From NCBI GenBank assembly GCA_944392715.1, contig CALXXQ010000089.1, positions 1 to 37,592 of the forward strand: a DNA stretch of 37,592 nucleotides, in the 5' to 3' direction. The notes under the pieces were generated by a model, which searched no databases, had not been told where the DNA came from, and saw nothing but the letters and a program-made list of their open reading frames with translations. Position 1 is the stretch's first letter; every line of letters begins with the position of its first letter. Below, in pieces: positions 1 to 8,834 of the stretch. This DNA comes from an uncultured Brachyspira sp. (GTDB taxonomy: Bacteria > Spirochaetota > Brachyspiria > Brachyspirales > Brachyspiraceae). A program made the position numbers and the translations under genes.

Positions 1-1
1 G

Positions 2-1006
2 ATTTCTGGATTTCCTCACTATGAAATAGTTTTTAATAATGTACTTGCTTTTTTTATGAATAGTGATGAATGTCATAATTTTGGTAATTTAGTTTTTACA
101 TCATTATTAGAAATTTTAAAAGAAAAAGATAAAGAAAAGAATATTATTAATATTATTGATGATTATACTCAATATGTTATTAGGGAAGAATCAACAATAA
201 ATGGTAAGCTAATAGATATACTTATAAAAAGCGAACATTATATAATTGGAATTGAGACAAAAATAGAAGCAATTTTAAATAATGATTTAGAAGAGTATTA
301 TAATCACGTAAAATCGTTGTCTCTGAAAGAAAACAAAAAAAGTATATTGATAGTTTTTTCCAAAACTAATAAATATAATGATGTTATTAATATTTCTCAT
401 AAAGAATTAGCGGATAAAATTTTATTTAATTTGCAAAAATATAAAAAATCTTTAATCCATAATAAATATTATTATTTTCTATATGATTTTTTGGATAATA
501 TTTTATTTATTAGCAGAGGAGGAAATATGAATAAAGATTTTTTGGAACTTTTAGAAGATAAAAATAAATATGATAAGATTGAAAATATTTTTTCTAATAT
601 TTGTGAAGTTAGGAAATTGTTTGAGTATAAGGCTAATGAATTAAAAAGTGATTTGAATTTAAATATTTTTAAATCTTATATTAAAAAACCTGAATGGACA
701 ATAGCTATATGTTTGAGTTTAGAGAGATATTTTTATGATAATGAAAATGAATTAGTTATTGAAATTTATATTAACAATATTGATGATGAATATGATGTTT
801 ATATATATTTTAGAAAAAGAGGAAATGTTATAAAAATTAGTGATAAATTAAATATTTTTTTACAAAATATATTATATAATTATGATGATTTTGATAAAAA
901 TTATTATAACGATTATGATGAACTTAATTTTGTTTTTAAAAGGAAAGATGAATTAATTAATTTAGTAAAAAATATAGAAATAAGATGCCAACAATATAAA
1001 TATTAA
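2..1006 (+). CDS. PD-(D/E)XK nuclease-like protein, 5' end cut off
   Basis: The reading frame is open from base 2 through the first ATG (base 56) to the stop at 1006, so the gene starts outside the window. The residues upstream of that ATG (ISGFPHYEIVFNNVLAFFM) match the usual N-terminal stretch of a bacterial PD-(D/E)XK nuclease-like family. Counting from the ATG, the catalytic-core pattern is visible as D54 (KLIDILI) followed by E67-x-K69 (GIETKIEA). The expected role is metal-dependent DNA cleavage in defence or restriction, but no target or partner can be read here. The rest is Lys/Asn/Tyr-rich with no membrane segment. The upstream neighbour is not visible. The fold assignment is fairly sure; the biological role is unknown. 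Confidence 0.75.
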   Translation: MSGFPHYEIVFNNVLAFFMNSDECHNFGNLVFTSLLEILKEKDKEKNIINIIDDYTQYVIREESTINGKLIDILIKSEHYIIGIETKIEAILNNDLEEYYNHVKSLSLKENKKSILIVFSKTNKYNDVINISHKELADKILFNLQKYKKSLIHNKYYYFLYDFLDNILFISRGGNMNKDFLELLEDKNKYDKIENIFSNICEVRKLFEYKANELKSDLNLNIFKSYIKKPEWTIAICLSLERYFYDNENELVIEIYINNIDDEYDVYIYFRKRGNVIKISDKLNIFLQNILYNYDDFDKNYYNDYDELNFVFKRKDELINLVKNIEIRCQQYKY

Positions 1007-1039
1007 ATATGCCTATTGTATAAGTATGCAGTTTTTTTG

Positions 1040-1088
1040 CTTCTTTGTAACAACAAAAGAAGTGGGGGTATGGGGGCTAGCCCCCATA
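1040..1088. repeat. two adjacent hairpins in the spacer after the nuclease gene
   Basis: An imperfect hairpin (CTTCTTTGT at 1040-1048 against ACAAAAGAAG at 1053-1062) is followed directly by a perfect 20-bp palindrome, TATGGGGGCTAGCCCCCATA, at 1069-1088. The G5/C5 blocks stand out in such an AT-rich region. It may terminate the nuclease transcript, but no strong U-run follows. It may instead be a copy of an interspersed genomic repeat. Confidence 0.7.
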
Positions 1089-1123
1089 AATTAAAAATTA
1101 TTATTTTTTAGTTAATATGATAA

Positions 1124-1151
1124 TTGACATTTTAATGATTTTGAGTATATT
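1124..1151 (+). promoter_or_regulatory. sigma-70-type promoter for rimO
   Basis: TTGACA at 1124-1129 and TATATT at 1146-1151 are separated by 16 bp, about 50 bp upstream of the rimO start. The -35 box is a full consensus. Confidence 0.55.
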
Positions 1152-1201
1152 TTTATATAATAGTGTAAGATATAATAATAATTAGAAGAAGGAAATTTAA
1201 T

Positions 1202-2521
1202 TTGCAGAATATATATTTACATAGTTTAGGATGCGAGAAGAACACGGTTGATGGAGAGCATATATTAGCCATATTACAGAAAAAAGGATTTAATATTACT
1301 GATAATGCTGAAGAGGCAGATATTATAGTTATAAATACTTGTGCTTTTATAGAAGACTCTAAGAAAGAATCTATTGATGCTATATTTGATCATTCTATGT
1401 ATAAAAAATACGGTAAATGTAAGAGATTAATAGTATCAGGATGTATGAGTGAGAGATATAAAGAGAATTTTCTTGAGATGTTTAAGGAAGTTGATTCTGC
1501 TATAGGTATATATGATTTAGAGAATATATTAAAGGCTGTAGAAGAAGACGGTTTTCATGATGCTAAAGAAAATACTGAATATAAAGAGTATGGAGATAGA
1601 GTAAATACAGGTACTAAACATAGCGTTTATATAAGGATAAGCGATGGATGTCATGCTAATTGCAGCTTTTGTGCTATACCTGGAATCAGAGGAGAGCATA
1701 GAAGCAGAAAGATTGAAGATATTGTAAAAGAAGCTGAAAATTATGCAAAAAACGGAGCTAAAGAAATTAATTTAATAGCTCAGGAAACAACATTTTACGG
1801 ATATGACTTATATAATAAATTAGCTTTACCTGATTTATTAAAAGCACTTTCAAAAGTAGAAGGCATTGAATGGATAATAGTATTATATCAAAATCCTGTT
1901 GTTTTGAATGATGAAATAATAGAAGCATTTTTTAATACTGATAAAGTTGTTCCTTATTTTGATATACCTTTGCAGCATGTTGATAAAGAAATATTGAAAG
2001 ATATGAACAGAGGTACAAGAAGCTATAAATTCTATAGAGAAATGATTGACAAGATAAGAAGCTATAATAATGATGCTGTTATAAGAACTTCTTTGATAGT
2101 TGGCTTTCCTGGTGAAACTGCTGAATCGTTTAAAAAGCTGATAAAGTTTGTAAGAAATGCCAAGCTTGATAGGGTAGGAGTATTTACATATTCTGAAGAA
2201 GAAAATACAAAGGCATTACTTATAGATAAGCCTAAAATGAGCCGAAATAGAAAATTAATGCTTAGAGAAAAACTTATGAAGGCTGCTATAGAAGTATCCG
2301 AAAAAAGATTAGAAAGATTTGTTGGAAGAACGATAGATGTATTAATAGAAAAAAAAGAAGATAATGGTAAATTTATAGGCAGAAGTATATATGATGCTCC
2401 TGAGGTTGATGGTTTTGTTGAAGTTTATAATGAAAATAATAATAATATAAATATTGGAGATATAGTAAAGGTTGCCGTTACTCATAGTACGGAGTATGAT
2501 TTAATAGGCAATGTTATTTGA
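1202..2521 (+). CDS. rimO: ribosomal protein S12 methylthiotransferase RimO
   Basis: This radical-SAM enzyme adds a methylthio group to an aspartate of ribosomal protein S12. The N-terminal UPF0004 domain has its three cluster cysteines at C11 (SLGCEKN), C47 (NTCAF) and C81 (SGCMSERY). The radical-SAM CxxxCxxC is at C150, C154 and C157 (DGCHANCSFC). A C-terminal TRAM-like segment follows, and the 439-residue length is normal. The opening HSLGCEKNTVDGE is typical of RimO; the paralogous MiaB in this window starts ENYGCQMNKADS. The start is TTG at 1202, preceded by AGAAGAAGGAAA. clpX follows after 17 bp and is probably co-transcribed. Confidence 0.95.
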   Translation: MQNIYLHSLGCEKNTVDGEHILAILQKKGFNITDNAEEADIIVINTCAFIEDSKKESIDAIFDHSMYKKYGKCKRLIVSGCMSERYKENFLEMFKEVDSAIGIYDLENILKAVEEDGFHDAKENTEYKEYGDRVNTGTKHSVYIRISDGCHANCSFCAIPGIRGEHRSRKIEDIVKEAENYAKNGAKEINLIAQETTFYGYDLYNKLALPDLLKALSKVEGIEWIIVLYQNPVVLNDEIIEAFFNTDKVVPYFDIPLQHVDKEILKDMNRGTRSYKFYREMIDKIRSYNNDAVIRTSLIVGFPGETAESFKKLIKFVRNAKLDRVGVFTYSEEENTKALLIDKPKMSRNRKLMLREKLMKAAIEVSEKRLERFVGRTIDVLIEKKEDNGKFIGRSIYDAPEVDGFVEVYNENNNNINIGDIVKVAVTHSTEYDLIGNVI

Positions 2522-2538
2522 TTTAGGAGAACTCTAAA

Positions 2539-4374
2539 ATGAAGAGAAAAAAACAAGAAAATGAGCCTAATAGTGATGAAAAAAATTCATCTAGTAAATA
2601 TAATAATAGAGAGGAGGCTTTTAAAGCTTATTTTGAAATAGTTACCAAGATAGTTTATACATTAAATTTGATATCAGATAGAAATGACATGGCTAGAAGA
2701 CTTTCTAATAATATTGACAGAGCTTTGGGCTATGATGATGAAATGCTTCCTAATAATGAAAAGATTGTAAATAATACTAATGATGTTGAGATACTTATTA
2801 ATTCTCTTAAAGGGGATATTAAAAGAATATCAGCATTTAAAAAGTATAATTTTAATATAGAGAGATTTATAACAGAGCAGAATTTAGATTTAGATGAAAA
2901 ATTTATATTATATTCCGTATTAGTATATACTATTTACGGGGATTCAATGTCTGCTATTTCAATTAGAAGAATATTAGAGCTTATCACATTTAATAATGAT
3001 ATATATATAAATAAATATCATTATTTTGATAATAATAGCAAATTAATTTCAAGCGGAATATTTAATCTATCTCATGAACCTTATCCAAGCGGAGGAATAC
3101 TTGAAATTACAAATACATTGATAACATTTGTAAGTTCTAAAGTGATATTTGCCTTCTTGGAGAAAGATAATTATAATGTGATAAATAATATAGTAAATAG
3201 CGGAGAAGTTTTAAAAAAGGCTGCATCTGAAGGTAAATCAATAAATAATGGAAAAACTGCTAAATCTGATATATTAACCCCTAAAGAAATAGTAGCAGAA
3301 TTAAATAAAACTGTGATAGGGCAAGATGAAGCCAAAAAAGCATTAGCTGTACATGCTTATTTACATTGTCTAAGAATAAATGGAAATAAAGATATACCAT
3401 TTAGATCTAATATTTTAATGATAGGTCCAACAGGAGTTGGGAAAACATATTTAGTAAAAACATTAGCAGATATTTTGGGACTTCCATTTGCACGTGCTGA
3501 TGTTACCACTCTTACAGAAACAGGATATGTAGGAGATGATGTAGAAGTTGTACTTTATAATCTTTATAGAAAAGCTAATGGAGATTTGGATAAGGCGCAA
3601 TATGGAATAGTATTTTTAGATGAGGTTGATAAAATAGCTAAGGCTGATGCACATCAATCTACTACAGGCAATCCTTCTGATAAAGCTGTTCAGGAAGCAC
3701 TTCTTTCTATGATGAATGGGGAGGATATAAGAGTACCTGAATTTGGCGATAGAAGAATGATGCATTCAAGCGATGGCATACTTATGAATACTAAGAACAT
3801 ATTGTTTATATTTGGAGGTGCTTTTGTAGGACTTGATGATATTATAAAAATGCGTTTAAAAGGAGAGAGCAGTTTAGGATTCGGTTCTAATGCTGTTATA
3901 AATAAACTGCAGAAAAATAGGATATTAAGTCAGGTTGATGTTAAAGATATAGAAAAATATGGTATGATACCTGAGTTTATAGGAAGAATACCAATAATAG
4001 TAACCTTAAATGATCTAACTAAAGAAAATTTAAAAGATATCTTGACAAAAACATCAGAATCTCCTATTATTAAATACACTGACTTTTTTAAGAGTATAGG
4101 GAAAAAGCTCACAGTAACATCAGATGCTATTAATTTTATAGTTGATAAAGCAGCTAGTATGAATATGGGGGCTAGATCATTAAAAAGTATAGTAGAAACT
4201 GCTATGGTTAATATACTTTTTAATTTGGACGGAGTAAAAGGAAATACTTTAACTCTCACTAAATATGATATAGAAAATGCATTTAGTGAGAAAGAGCTTG
4301 TAAATTCAGGTAATGATGATAAGAAATTAGATTCTTCTAACAAGAATTTTTCTAAAGAATCATTTATGGCTTGA
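2539..4374 (+). CDS. clpX: ClpX-type AAA+ unfoldase with a non-standard N-terminal domain
   Basis: ATP-dependent unfoldase expected to feed ClpP. The C-terminal ~360 residues are clear ClpX: Walker A GPTGVGKT (296-303), pore loop GYVG (329-332), Walker B IVFLDE (357-362), a ClpP-docking loop LGFG (446-449), PEFIGR (478-483) and sensor-2 GAR (544-546). At 611 residues it is nearly 190 longer than usual ClpX. The first ~245 residues lack the four-cysteine zinc-binding domain. They are instead mostly helical with a segment (about 120-200) resembling small winged-helix N-domains of other AAA proteins; that last point is inference. The SD is TAGGAG just after the rimO stop. HslU is less likely because the motif set and PEFIGR context fit ClpX. 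Confidence 0.88.
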   Translation: MKRKKQENEPNSDEKNSSSKYNNREEAFKAYFEIVTKIVYTLNLISDRNDMARRLSNNIDRALGYDDEMLPNNEKIVNNTNDVEILINSLKGDIKRISAFKKYNFNIERFITEQNLDLDEKFILYSVLVYTIYGDSMSAISIRRILELITFNNDIYINKYHYFDNNSKLISSGIFNLSHEPYPSGGILEITNTLITFVSSKVIFAFLEKDNYNVINNIVNSGEVLKKAASEGKSINNGKTAKSDILTPKEIVAELNKTVIGQDEAKKALAVHAYLHCLRINGNKDIPFRSNILMIGPTGVGKTYLVKTLADILGLPFARADVTTLTETGYVGDDVEVVLYNLYRKANGDLDKAQYGIVFLDEVDKIAKADAHQSTTGNPSDKAVQEALLSMMNGEDIRVPEFGDRRMMHSSDGILMNTKNILFIFGGAFVGLDDIIKMRLKGESSLGFGSNAVINKLQKNRILSQVDVKDIEKYGMIPEFIGRIPIIVTLNDLTKENLKDILTKTSESPIIKYTDFFKSIGKKLTVTSDAINFIVDKAASMNMGARSLKSIVETAMVNILFNLDGVKGNTLTLTKYDIENAFSEKELVNSGNDDKKLDSSNKNFSKESFMA

Positions 4375-4458
4375 TTTTACTTTATGTTTGTTTATTTGTT
4401 ATAAATAATGTATGTATATTTATTATTTAAGAACAGGTAATAATTGGAGTTTGTAGAG

Positions 4459-5031
4459 ATGACAGTAACTAAAGAAAAAGAATTATTAAAAGATTATGAA
4501 CTAATAGAGGCACATAAGAAAGGTGATAGCGAAGCATTGGATATATTATTGACAAGATATAGAAATTATATATTTAATTTGTCATATCGTTTTATGCATA
4601 ATTATGAAGATGCTATGGATTTAACACAAGATGTATTAATACGCGTATATAAAGCTATAGATAGGTATGAAGAACGCAATTATTTTAAAGGCTGGTTATA
4701 CCGTATAATAAGCAATACAGCTATTAATATGTATTCTAAAGCTTATAGAAGAGAATCACCTTATTTAGAAAAATTAGAGATAGTGGATGATAAGAGGTAT
4801 AATACCGAAAAAGAATATGAGAGGATATACCTTCAGGAAAAAATATATAATGCCTCTAGAAAATTAAAAGGAAAACAGAGAGATGTCTTTATATTGAGAT
4901 ATTATGAGAATTACTCATATAAAGAAATAGCCGATATATTAAACATATCAAGCGATTCAGCTAAGAGTAATTATTCTTATGCTCTTAAGAAAATGAAGTC
5001 GCTATTAGAAAAAGAAAGGACTCTTTTATGA
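4459..5031 (+). CDS. ECF-subfamily RNA polymerase sigma factor
   Basis: A two-domain sigma factor of about 190 residues. Region 2 is seen around NYEDAMDLTQDVLIRVYKA and FKGWLYRIISNTAINMY; region 4 has LKGKQRDVFILRYYENYSY and the helix-turn-helix KEIADILNISSDSAKS. It would direct RNA polymerase to a stress or envelope regulon. I place the start at ATG 4459 because GGAG (4447-4450) sits 8 nt upstream; an in-frame TTG at 4444 would add five residues but has a weaker site. Its last codon overlaps the next gene by 4 bp (ATGA), which implies translational coupling with a membrane partner. It follows clpX by 84 bp. Confidence 0.9.
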   Translation: MTVTKEKELLKDYELIEAHKKGDSEALDILLTRYRNYIFNLSYRFMHNYEDAMDLTQDVLIRVYKAIDRYEERNYFKGWLYRIISNTAINMYSKAYRRESPYLEKLEIVDDKRYNTEKEYERIYLQEKIYNASRKLKGKQRDVFILRYYENYSYKEIADILNISSDSAKSNYSYALKKMKSLLEKERTLL

Positions 5032-5357
5032 AATTACATGATATGATGCAATTTAAAAGCAAAATCGAAAAGAAAAGACATCATTTCGATTTGCCTAGCT
5101 TGCCTGATAGAGAATGGCAGTATATGCTTCAAAGAGCTAAAATGGAAAGTTTAAATAAAAGAGAACTTAATCCATTCTATGCTTTCATGTGTTCTGCTAG
5201 ACTATCTTTAGCTCTATCTACGGCAATAGTTTTAGTATTAGTCTTATCTTTATTCTATGGAAAATTCGATAAGGAAAGCTCTATTAAAACTAATACTGCA
5301 TCATCTAATAAAACTAGTGTAAATGTTGTTAATGTAGCTAATAGTAGTTTTATTTAA
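5028..5357 (+). CDS. small membrane protein coupled to the sigma factor; possible anti-sigma factor
   Basis: A 109-residue protein with one transmembrane helix at about 57-78 (ARLSLALSTAIVLVLVLSLF). It has a basic N-terminal cytoplasmic part of ~55 residues and a short Ser/Asn-rich outer tail. The start ATG overlaps the sigma-factor stop by 4 bp. The position and single-pass topology are those of an ECF anti-sigma factor. However, the HxxxCxxC zinc anti-sigma motif is absent (the only cysteine is C55), and I recognise no domain. A strong terminator follows directly, so it ends the operon. The role is inferred from context only. Confidence 0.65.
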   Translation: MKLHDMMQFKSKIEKKRHHFDLPSLPDREWQYMLQRAKMESLNKRELNPFYAFMCSARLSLALSTAIVLVLVLSLFYGKFDKESSIKTNTASSNKTSVNVVNVANSSFI

Positions 5358-5383
5358 AATTTAAAACCTATAATAGAAATTCT

Positions 5384-5419
5384 AATTATACATTAACATT
5401 TTTATGTTAATGTATAATT
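5384..5419 (+). terminator. rho-independent terminator of the sigma-factor operon
   Basis: A perfect 16-bp stem (5384-5399 with 5404-5419, arms AATTATACATTAACAT and its complement) closes a TTTT loop and is followed by the T-rich TTGTTTTATTT. It separates the sigma-factor operon from clpC. Confidence 0.85.
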
Positions 5420-5513
5420 TTGTTTTATTTAATAGTATTTCTATTATATCCGATAATTACTATTAAAATATTTTTTTATATATAATAAAATTATATATAA
5501 GCAGGATTATAAT

Positions 5514-8000
5514 ATGTTTCAATTTCATCTAACAAGTAAAGCAAAAAAAGTTATAGAATTATATGCTCAGGAAGAAGCTAAAAGACTAAATCATGATATG
5601 GTTACACCAGAGCATATACTTTTAGGTCTATTGCATGAATCAGAGGCTTTAGCCACACGCGTTTTAATGAGATTGAAAATTGATTTAGATAGATTAAAAT
5701 TGGAATTAGAGTCTGCTATGGTAAAATCTTCAACTACAAAAGTATTTGGAACTTTACCTACAGCCCCAAGAGTACAAAAGCTTATAAGCAGATCAGCTGA
5801 AGAGGCTAGGGCTTTAAGCCATAATTACATAGGTACAGAGCATCTTCTTTTAGGTTTATTAAGAGAAGAAAGCGGTACTGCTTATAATGTTCTTACAAGT
5901 ATGGGGCTTGAACTTACCATATTAAGACAGGAAATATTAAAAATGCTTGGTGTAGCTGGAAGCAATATGTCTTCTTCAGAGCAGACGCATCAGGATGATA
6001 ATGTTAAAAAAGTAAAAACACCTACTTTAGATCAATTTGCTCGTGATTTAACTAAAATGGCTAGAGATAAGGCTTTGGATAGGGTTATAGGAAGAGAAAA
6101 TGAAGTTATGAGGGTTGTACAAATTCTTTCAAGAAGAAAGAAAAATAATCCTATACTTTTAGGAGAGCCTGGCGTTGGTAAAACTGCAATAGTAGAGGGA
6201 CTTGCAGAAAAAATAGTAGCTGCTGATGTTCCTGATATACTTCTTAAAAAGAGAGTATTAACTTTAGATTTATCTTCTGTTGTAGCTGGTACTAAATACA
6301 GAGGTGAATTTGAAGAGAGGATAAAAAATATAGTATTAGAGATAAAAAAAGCTAATAATATTATTATATTTATAGATGAGCTTCATACTTTAATAGGAGC
6401 AGGCGGTGCTGAAGGAGCTTTGGACGCTGCTAATATGTTAAAACCTGCACTTTCAAGAGGCGAGATTCAATGTATAGGTGCTACTACAATCAATGAATAT
6501 AAAAAATATATAGAAAAAGATGGTGCTTTGGTTAGAAGATTCCAGCCTATCAATGTAGAAGAGCCTAGTGTAGAAGATACTATAGAAATATTGAATGGTA
6601 TAAAATCTAAATATGAAGATCATCATAAAGTAAAATATACTGATGAGGCTATTGTTGCTGCGGCTGTTTTGAGTAAAAGATATATTTTTGAAAGACATTT
6701 GCCTGATAAAGCTATAGATTTAATAGATGAAGCAGGAGCTAGGGCAAGACTTCTTAATATGACTAGACCTCAGGAATTAAAAGATTTAGAAAAGAAAATA
6801 GAAGAGCTTAATGAAGAGAAGAAAAATGTAGTAGATAATCAGAATTTTGAAGAGGCTGCTAAAATAAGAGATGAAATTAGCTCTTTACAAGAAGAATTAG
6901 TAAATAAAGAAGAAAAATGGCGTGAAGAAAGAGAAAAAATAGAAACTTTTATTGAAGAAGATGATATAAGACATGTTATATCTGAAATAACTAATATACC
7001 TATTAAAAGACTGCTTAATTCTGAAAGCAAGAGACTTATAGATATGGAAGAAGAATTGCATAAAAAAGTTGTAGGTCAGAAAGAGGCTATAGCTTCTATA
7101 TCAAAAGCTATAAGAAGAAGCAGAGCAGGACTTAAAACTTCAAAAAGACCTCTTGGAAGCTTTATTTTCTTAGGTCCTACAGGGGTTGGTAAAACTGCTT
7201 TGGCTAAAGTTCTTTCAGAGTTTATGTTTGGAGATAGCGATGCACTTATTAGAATAGATATGAGTGAGTTTATGGAAAAGTTTGCTGTAAGCAGACTTAT
7301 AGGAGCTCCTCCTGGATATGTAGGTTATGAAGAGGGAGGCGGACTTACTGAAAAGGTAAGAAGAAAACCTTATTCTCTTATATTATTTGATGAAATAGAA
7401 AAAGCACATCCTGATGTTACTAATATACTTTTACAAGTGCTTGAAGAGGGACAGCTTACTGATAATTTTGGAAGAAAAGTTGATTTCTCTAATACTATCA
7501 TCATTATAACAAGCAACTTAGGTGCCAGAGATATTGTAAAAGGAAGTTCTTTAGGATTTAATGCTGTAGGAAGCGAAAAAGATGCTGATGATATTAAGAA
7601 CTTTGCTTTAGAAGAATTAAAACAAACTTTCAATCCAGAGTTTTTAAATAGAATAGATGATATTGTAGTATTCCATACTCTTACTAAAGATGATTTAAAA
7701 GACATCATTAATATAATGCTTAAAGAGCTTAATGATGCTATAAAAGATAGAAATATAGTTATCAATTTAAGTGATGAGGCTAAAAATTATATTATAGATA
7801 AAGGCTTTGATAAGAAATATGGTGCTAGAAGTTTAAGAAGAGCTATACAGAAAGAGATAGAGGATTATGTGAGTACCGAGATATTATTCGGTAATATTGA
7901 AGATGGTGATACTATTAATGTTGATGCTAATGATGGCTCTTTGATATTTTCTTATAATAAGTCTGTTAAGACTGAAGATAAGGAATTATCTAAAAGTTAG
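5514..8000 (+). CDS. clpC: ClpC, two-ring Clp/Hsp100 unfoldase
   Basis: An AAA+ unfoldase that hands substrates to ClpP. Domains in order: a double Clp N-repeat (1-145), AAA-1 with Walker A GEPGVGKT (217-224) and Walker B IIIFIDE, a middle coiled-coil with a UVR-like element (about 416-485, [12 protein letters not shown]), AAA-2 with Walker A GPTGVGKT (554-561), pore loop GYVG (602-605), and a ClpP-docking LGF (681-683). The 828-residue length and the short middle domain mark ClpC, not ClpB; ClpA lacks the UVR-type element. ATG 5514 is preceded by AGCAGGAT. It stands alone after a terminator, without the mcsA/mcsB/ctsR neighbours seen in Firmicutes. Confidence 0.95.
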   Translation: MFQFHLTSKAKKVIELYAQEEAKRLNHDMVTPEHILLGLLHESEALATRVLMRLKIDLDRLKLELESAMVKSSTTKVFGTLPTAPRVQKLISRSAEEARALSHNYIGTEHLLLGLLREESGTAYNVLTSMGLELTILRQEILKMLGVAGSNMSSSEQTHQDDNVKKVKTPTLDQFARDLTKMARDKALDRVIGRENEVMRVVQILSRRKKNNPILLGEPGVGKTAIVEGLAEKIVAADVPDILLKKRVLTLDLSSVVAGTKYRGEFEERIKNIVLEIKKANNIIIFIDELHTLIGAGGAEGALDAANMLKPALSRGEIQCIGATTINEYKKYIEKDGALVRRFQPINVEEPSVEDTIEILNGIKSKYEDHHKVKYTDEAIVAAAVLSKRYIFERHLPDKAIDLIDEAGARARLLNMTRPQELKDLEKKIEELNEEKKNVVDNQNFEEAAKIRDEISSLQEELVNKEEKWREEREKIETFIEEDDIRHVISEITNIPIKRLLNSESKRLIDMEEELHKKVVGQKEAIASISKAIRRSRAGLKTSKRPLGSFIFLGPTGVGKTALAKVLSEFMFGDSDALIRIDMSEFMEKFAVSRLIGAPPGYVGYEEGGGLTEKVRRKPYSLILFDEIEKAHPDVTNILLQVLEEGQLTDNFGRKVDFSNTIIIITSNLGARDIVKGSSLGFNAVGSEKDADDIKNFALEELKQTFNPEFLNRIDDIVVFHTLTKDDLKDIINIMLKELNDAIKDRNIVINLSDEAKNYIIDKGFDKKYGARSLRRAIQKEIEDYVSTEILFGNIEDGDTINVDANDGSLIFSYNKSVKTEDKELSKS

Positions 8001-8089
8001 TTAACATACTCCTATAAATATTTTAGATGCTTCCAGAATTGTTTTTATGATTTTGGTTGCGTCTTTTATTTTGATAATTTAGTGATTTG

Positions 8090-8638
8090 TTAATACTTTT
8101 TTATTCTATAATTTGTATAATCTTTTTCTACAGTATAATTAATAATAATTAAATTAGGACGCATATTAGTATATATATATTTTATATCTATAATAATATT
8201 ATTTATTTCATATCCATTTATAATATTTTCTCTCCATTCCATTTCAGTATTTTTCATATCTCCCATATTTAGTTTTTTATTTATAGGTATAAGGTTATCA
8301 ATATTAGGAGAGCCTCCAAATTGTCTTCCTATTATATGTCCTCCTTGATCATATTCTTTTATACCGTAAAGCTCTACTACTTTTCTTTGAGCATAATTAT
8401 TTCTGCTTGCATTTGATAATATTAGACTTTTTTTTCTTGTAACTTTATATATTCTTGATAAATTATCAGTATAATATTCTGTTTCATTTATATTATATAT
8501 TATATTTGGCTTTAGGTATTCTATTCTATCAATTTTTACAATATGAGATTTATCATTTTCATCTTTTATATTGTATACTGTTTGGCAGGATATTATTAAA
8601 AAACTAATAAAAGTTATTAAATAAATATATATTTTCAT
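8090..8638 (-). CDS. lipoprotein with a DNA/RNA non-specific endonuclease domain
   Basis: 182 residues. The N-terminus (MKIYIYLITFISFLIISCQT) is a lipoprotein signal with the lipidated cysteine at C18, so the protein should be anchored on the outside of a membrane. The C-terminal half has a beta-beta-alpha-metal nuclease signature: QGGHIIGRQFGGSPNIDNL with catalytic H101, then IPINKKLNMGDMKNTEMEW with N124 and E132/E134 as likely metal-site residues. This resembles the EssD-type Endonuclea_NS_2 family. It may digest extracellular nucleic acid for nucleotide uptake or act as a toxin; no immunity gene is visible next to it. It converges on clpC, with 89 bp between the stops. Confidence 0.8.
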   Translation of the reverse strand: MKIYIYLITFISFLIISCQTVYNIKDENDKSHIVKIDRIEYLKPNIIYNINETEYYTDNLSRIYKVTRKKSLILSNASRNNYAQRKVVELYGIKEYDQGGHIIGRQFGGSPNIDNLIPINKKLNMGDMKNTEMEWRENIINGYEINNIIIDIKYIYTNMRPNLIIINYTVEKDYTNYRIKKY

Positions 8639-8782
8639 ATTTTATTTTTATTAAATATTATGATATAAAATCATTTTATAAATTATATTTTTTAAGAGAT
8701 TAGTTACAACCTTTTAAAAGATTACTTTTTAATTTTTTGATATGAAAATACATTTTATATTTGGTGTTTTTTGACATAAAAA

Positions 8783-8812
8783 AGCCGTACATGAATTAAA
8801 TCATATACGGCT
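8783..8812 (-). terminator. terminator after the LysM-protein gene
   Basis: AGCCGTA (8783-8789) pairs with TACGGCT (8806-8812). ATGA/TCAT extends the stem inside, with one mismatch. Read on the minus strand it is followed by TTTTTATGTC; the other side is also T-rich, so it could work in both directions. Confidence 0.75.
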
Positions 8813-8834
8813 ATTATTTTTACTGATTAATTAC

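Noticed and set aside
6453-7765. Minus-strand open frames inside clpC
   Set aside because: They lie wholly within a strongly conserved gene, have no start signals and no recognisable protein features.
8001-8089. Possible terminator between clpC and the lipoprotein nuclease gene
   Set aside because: I could find no stem with a U-run in this short convergent gap.
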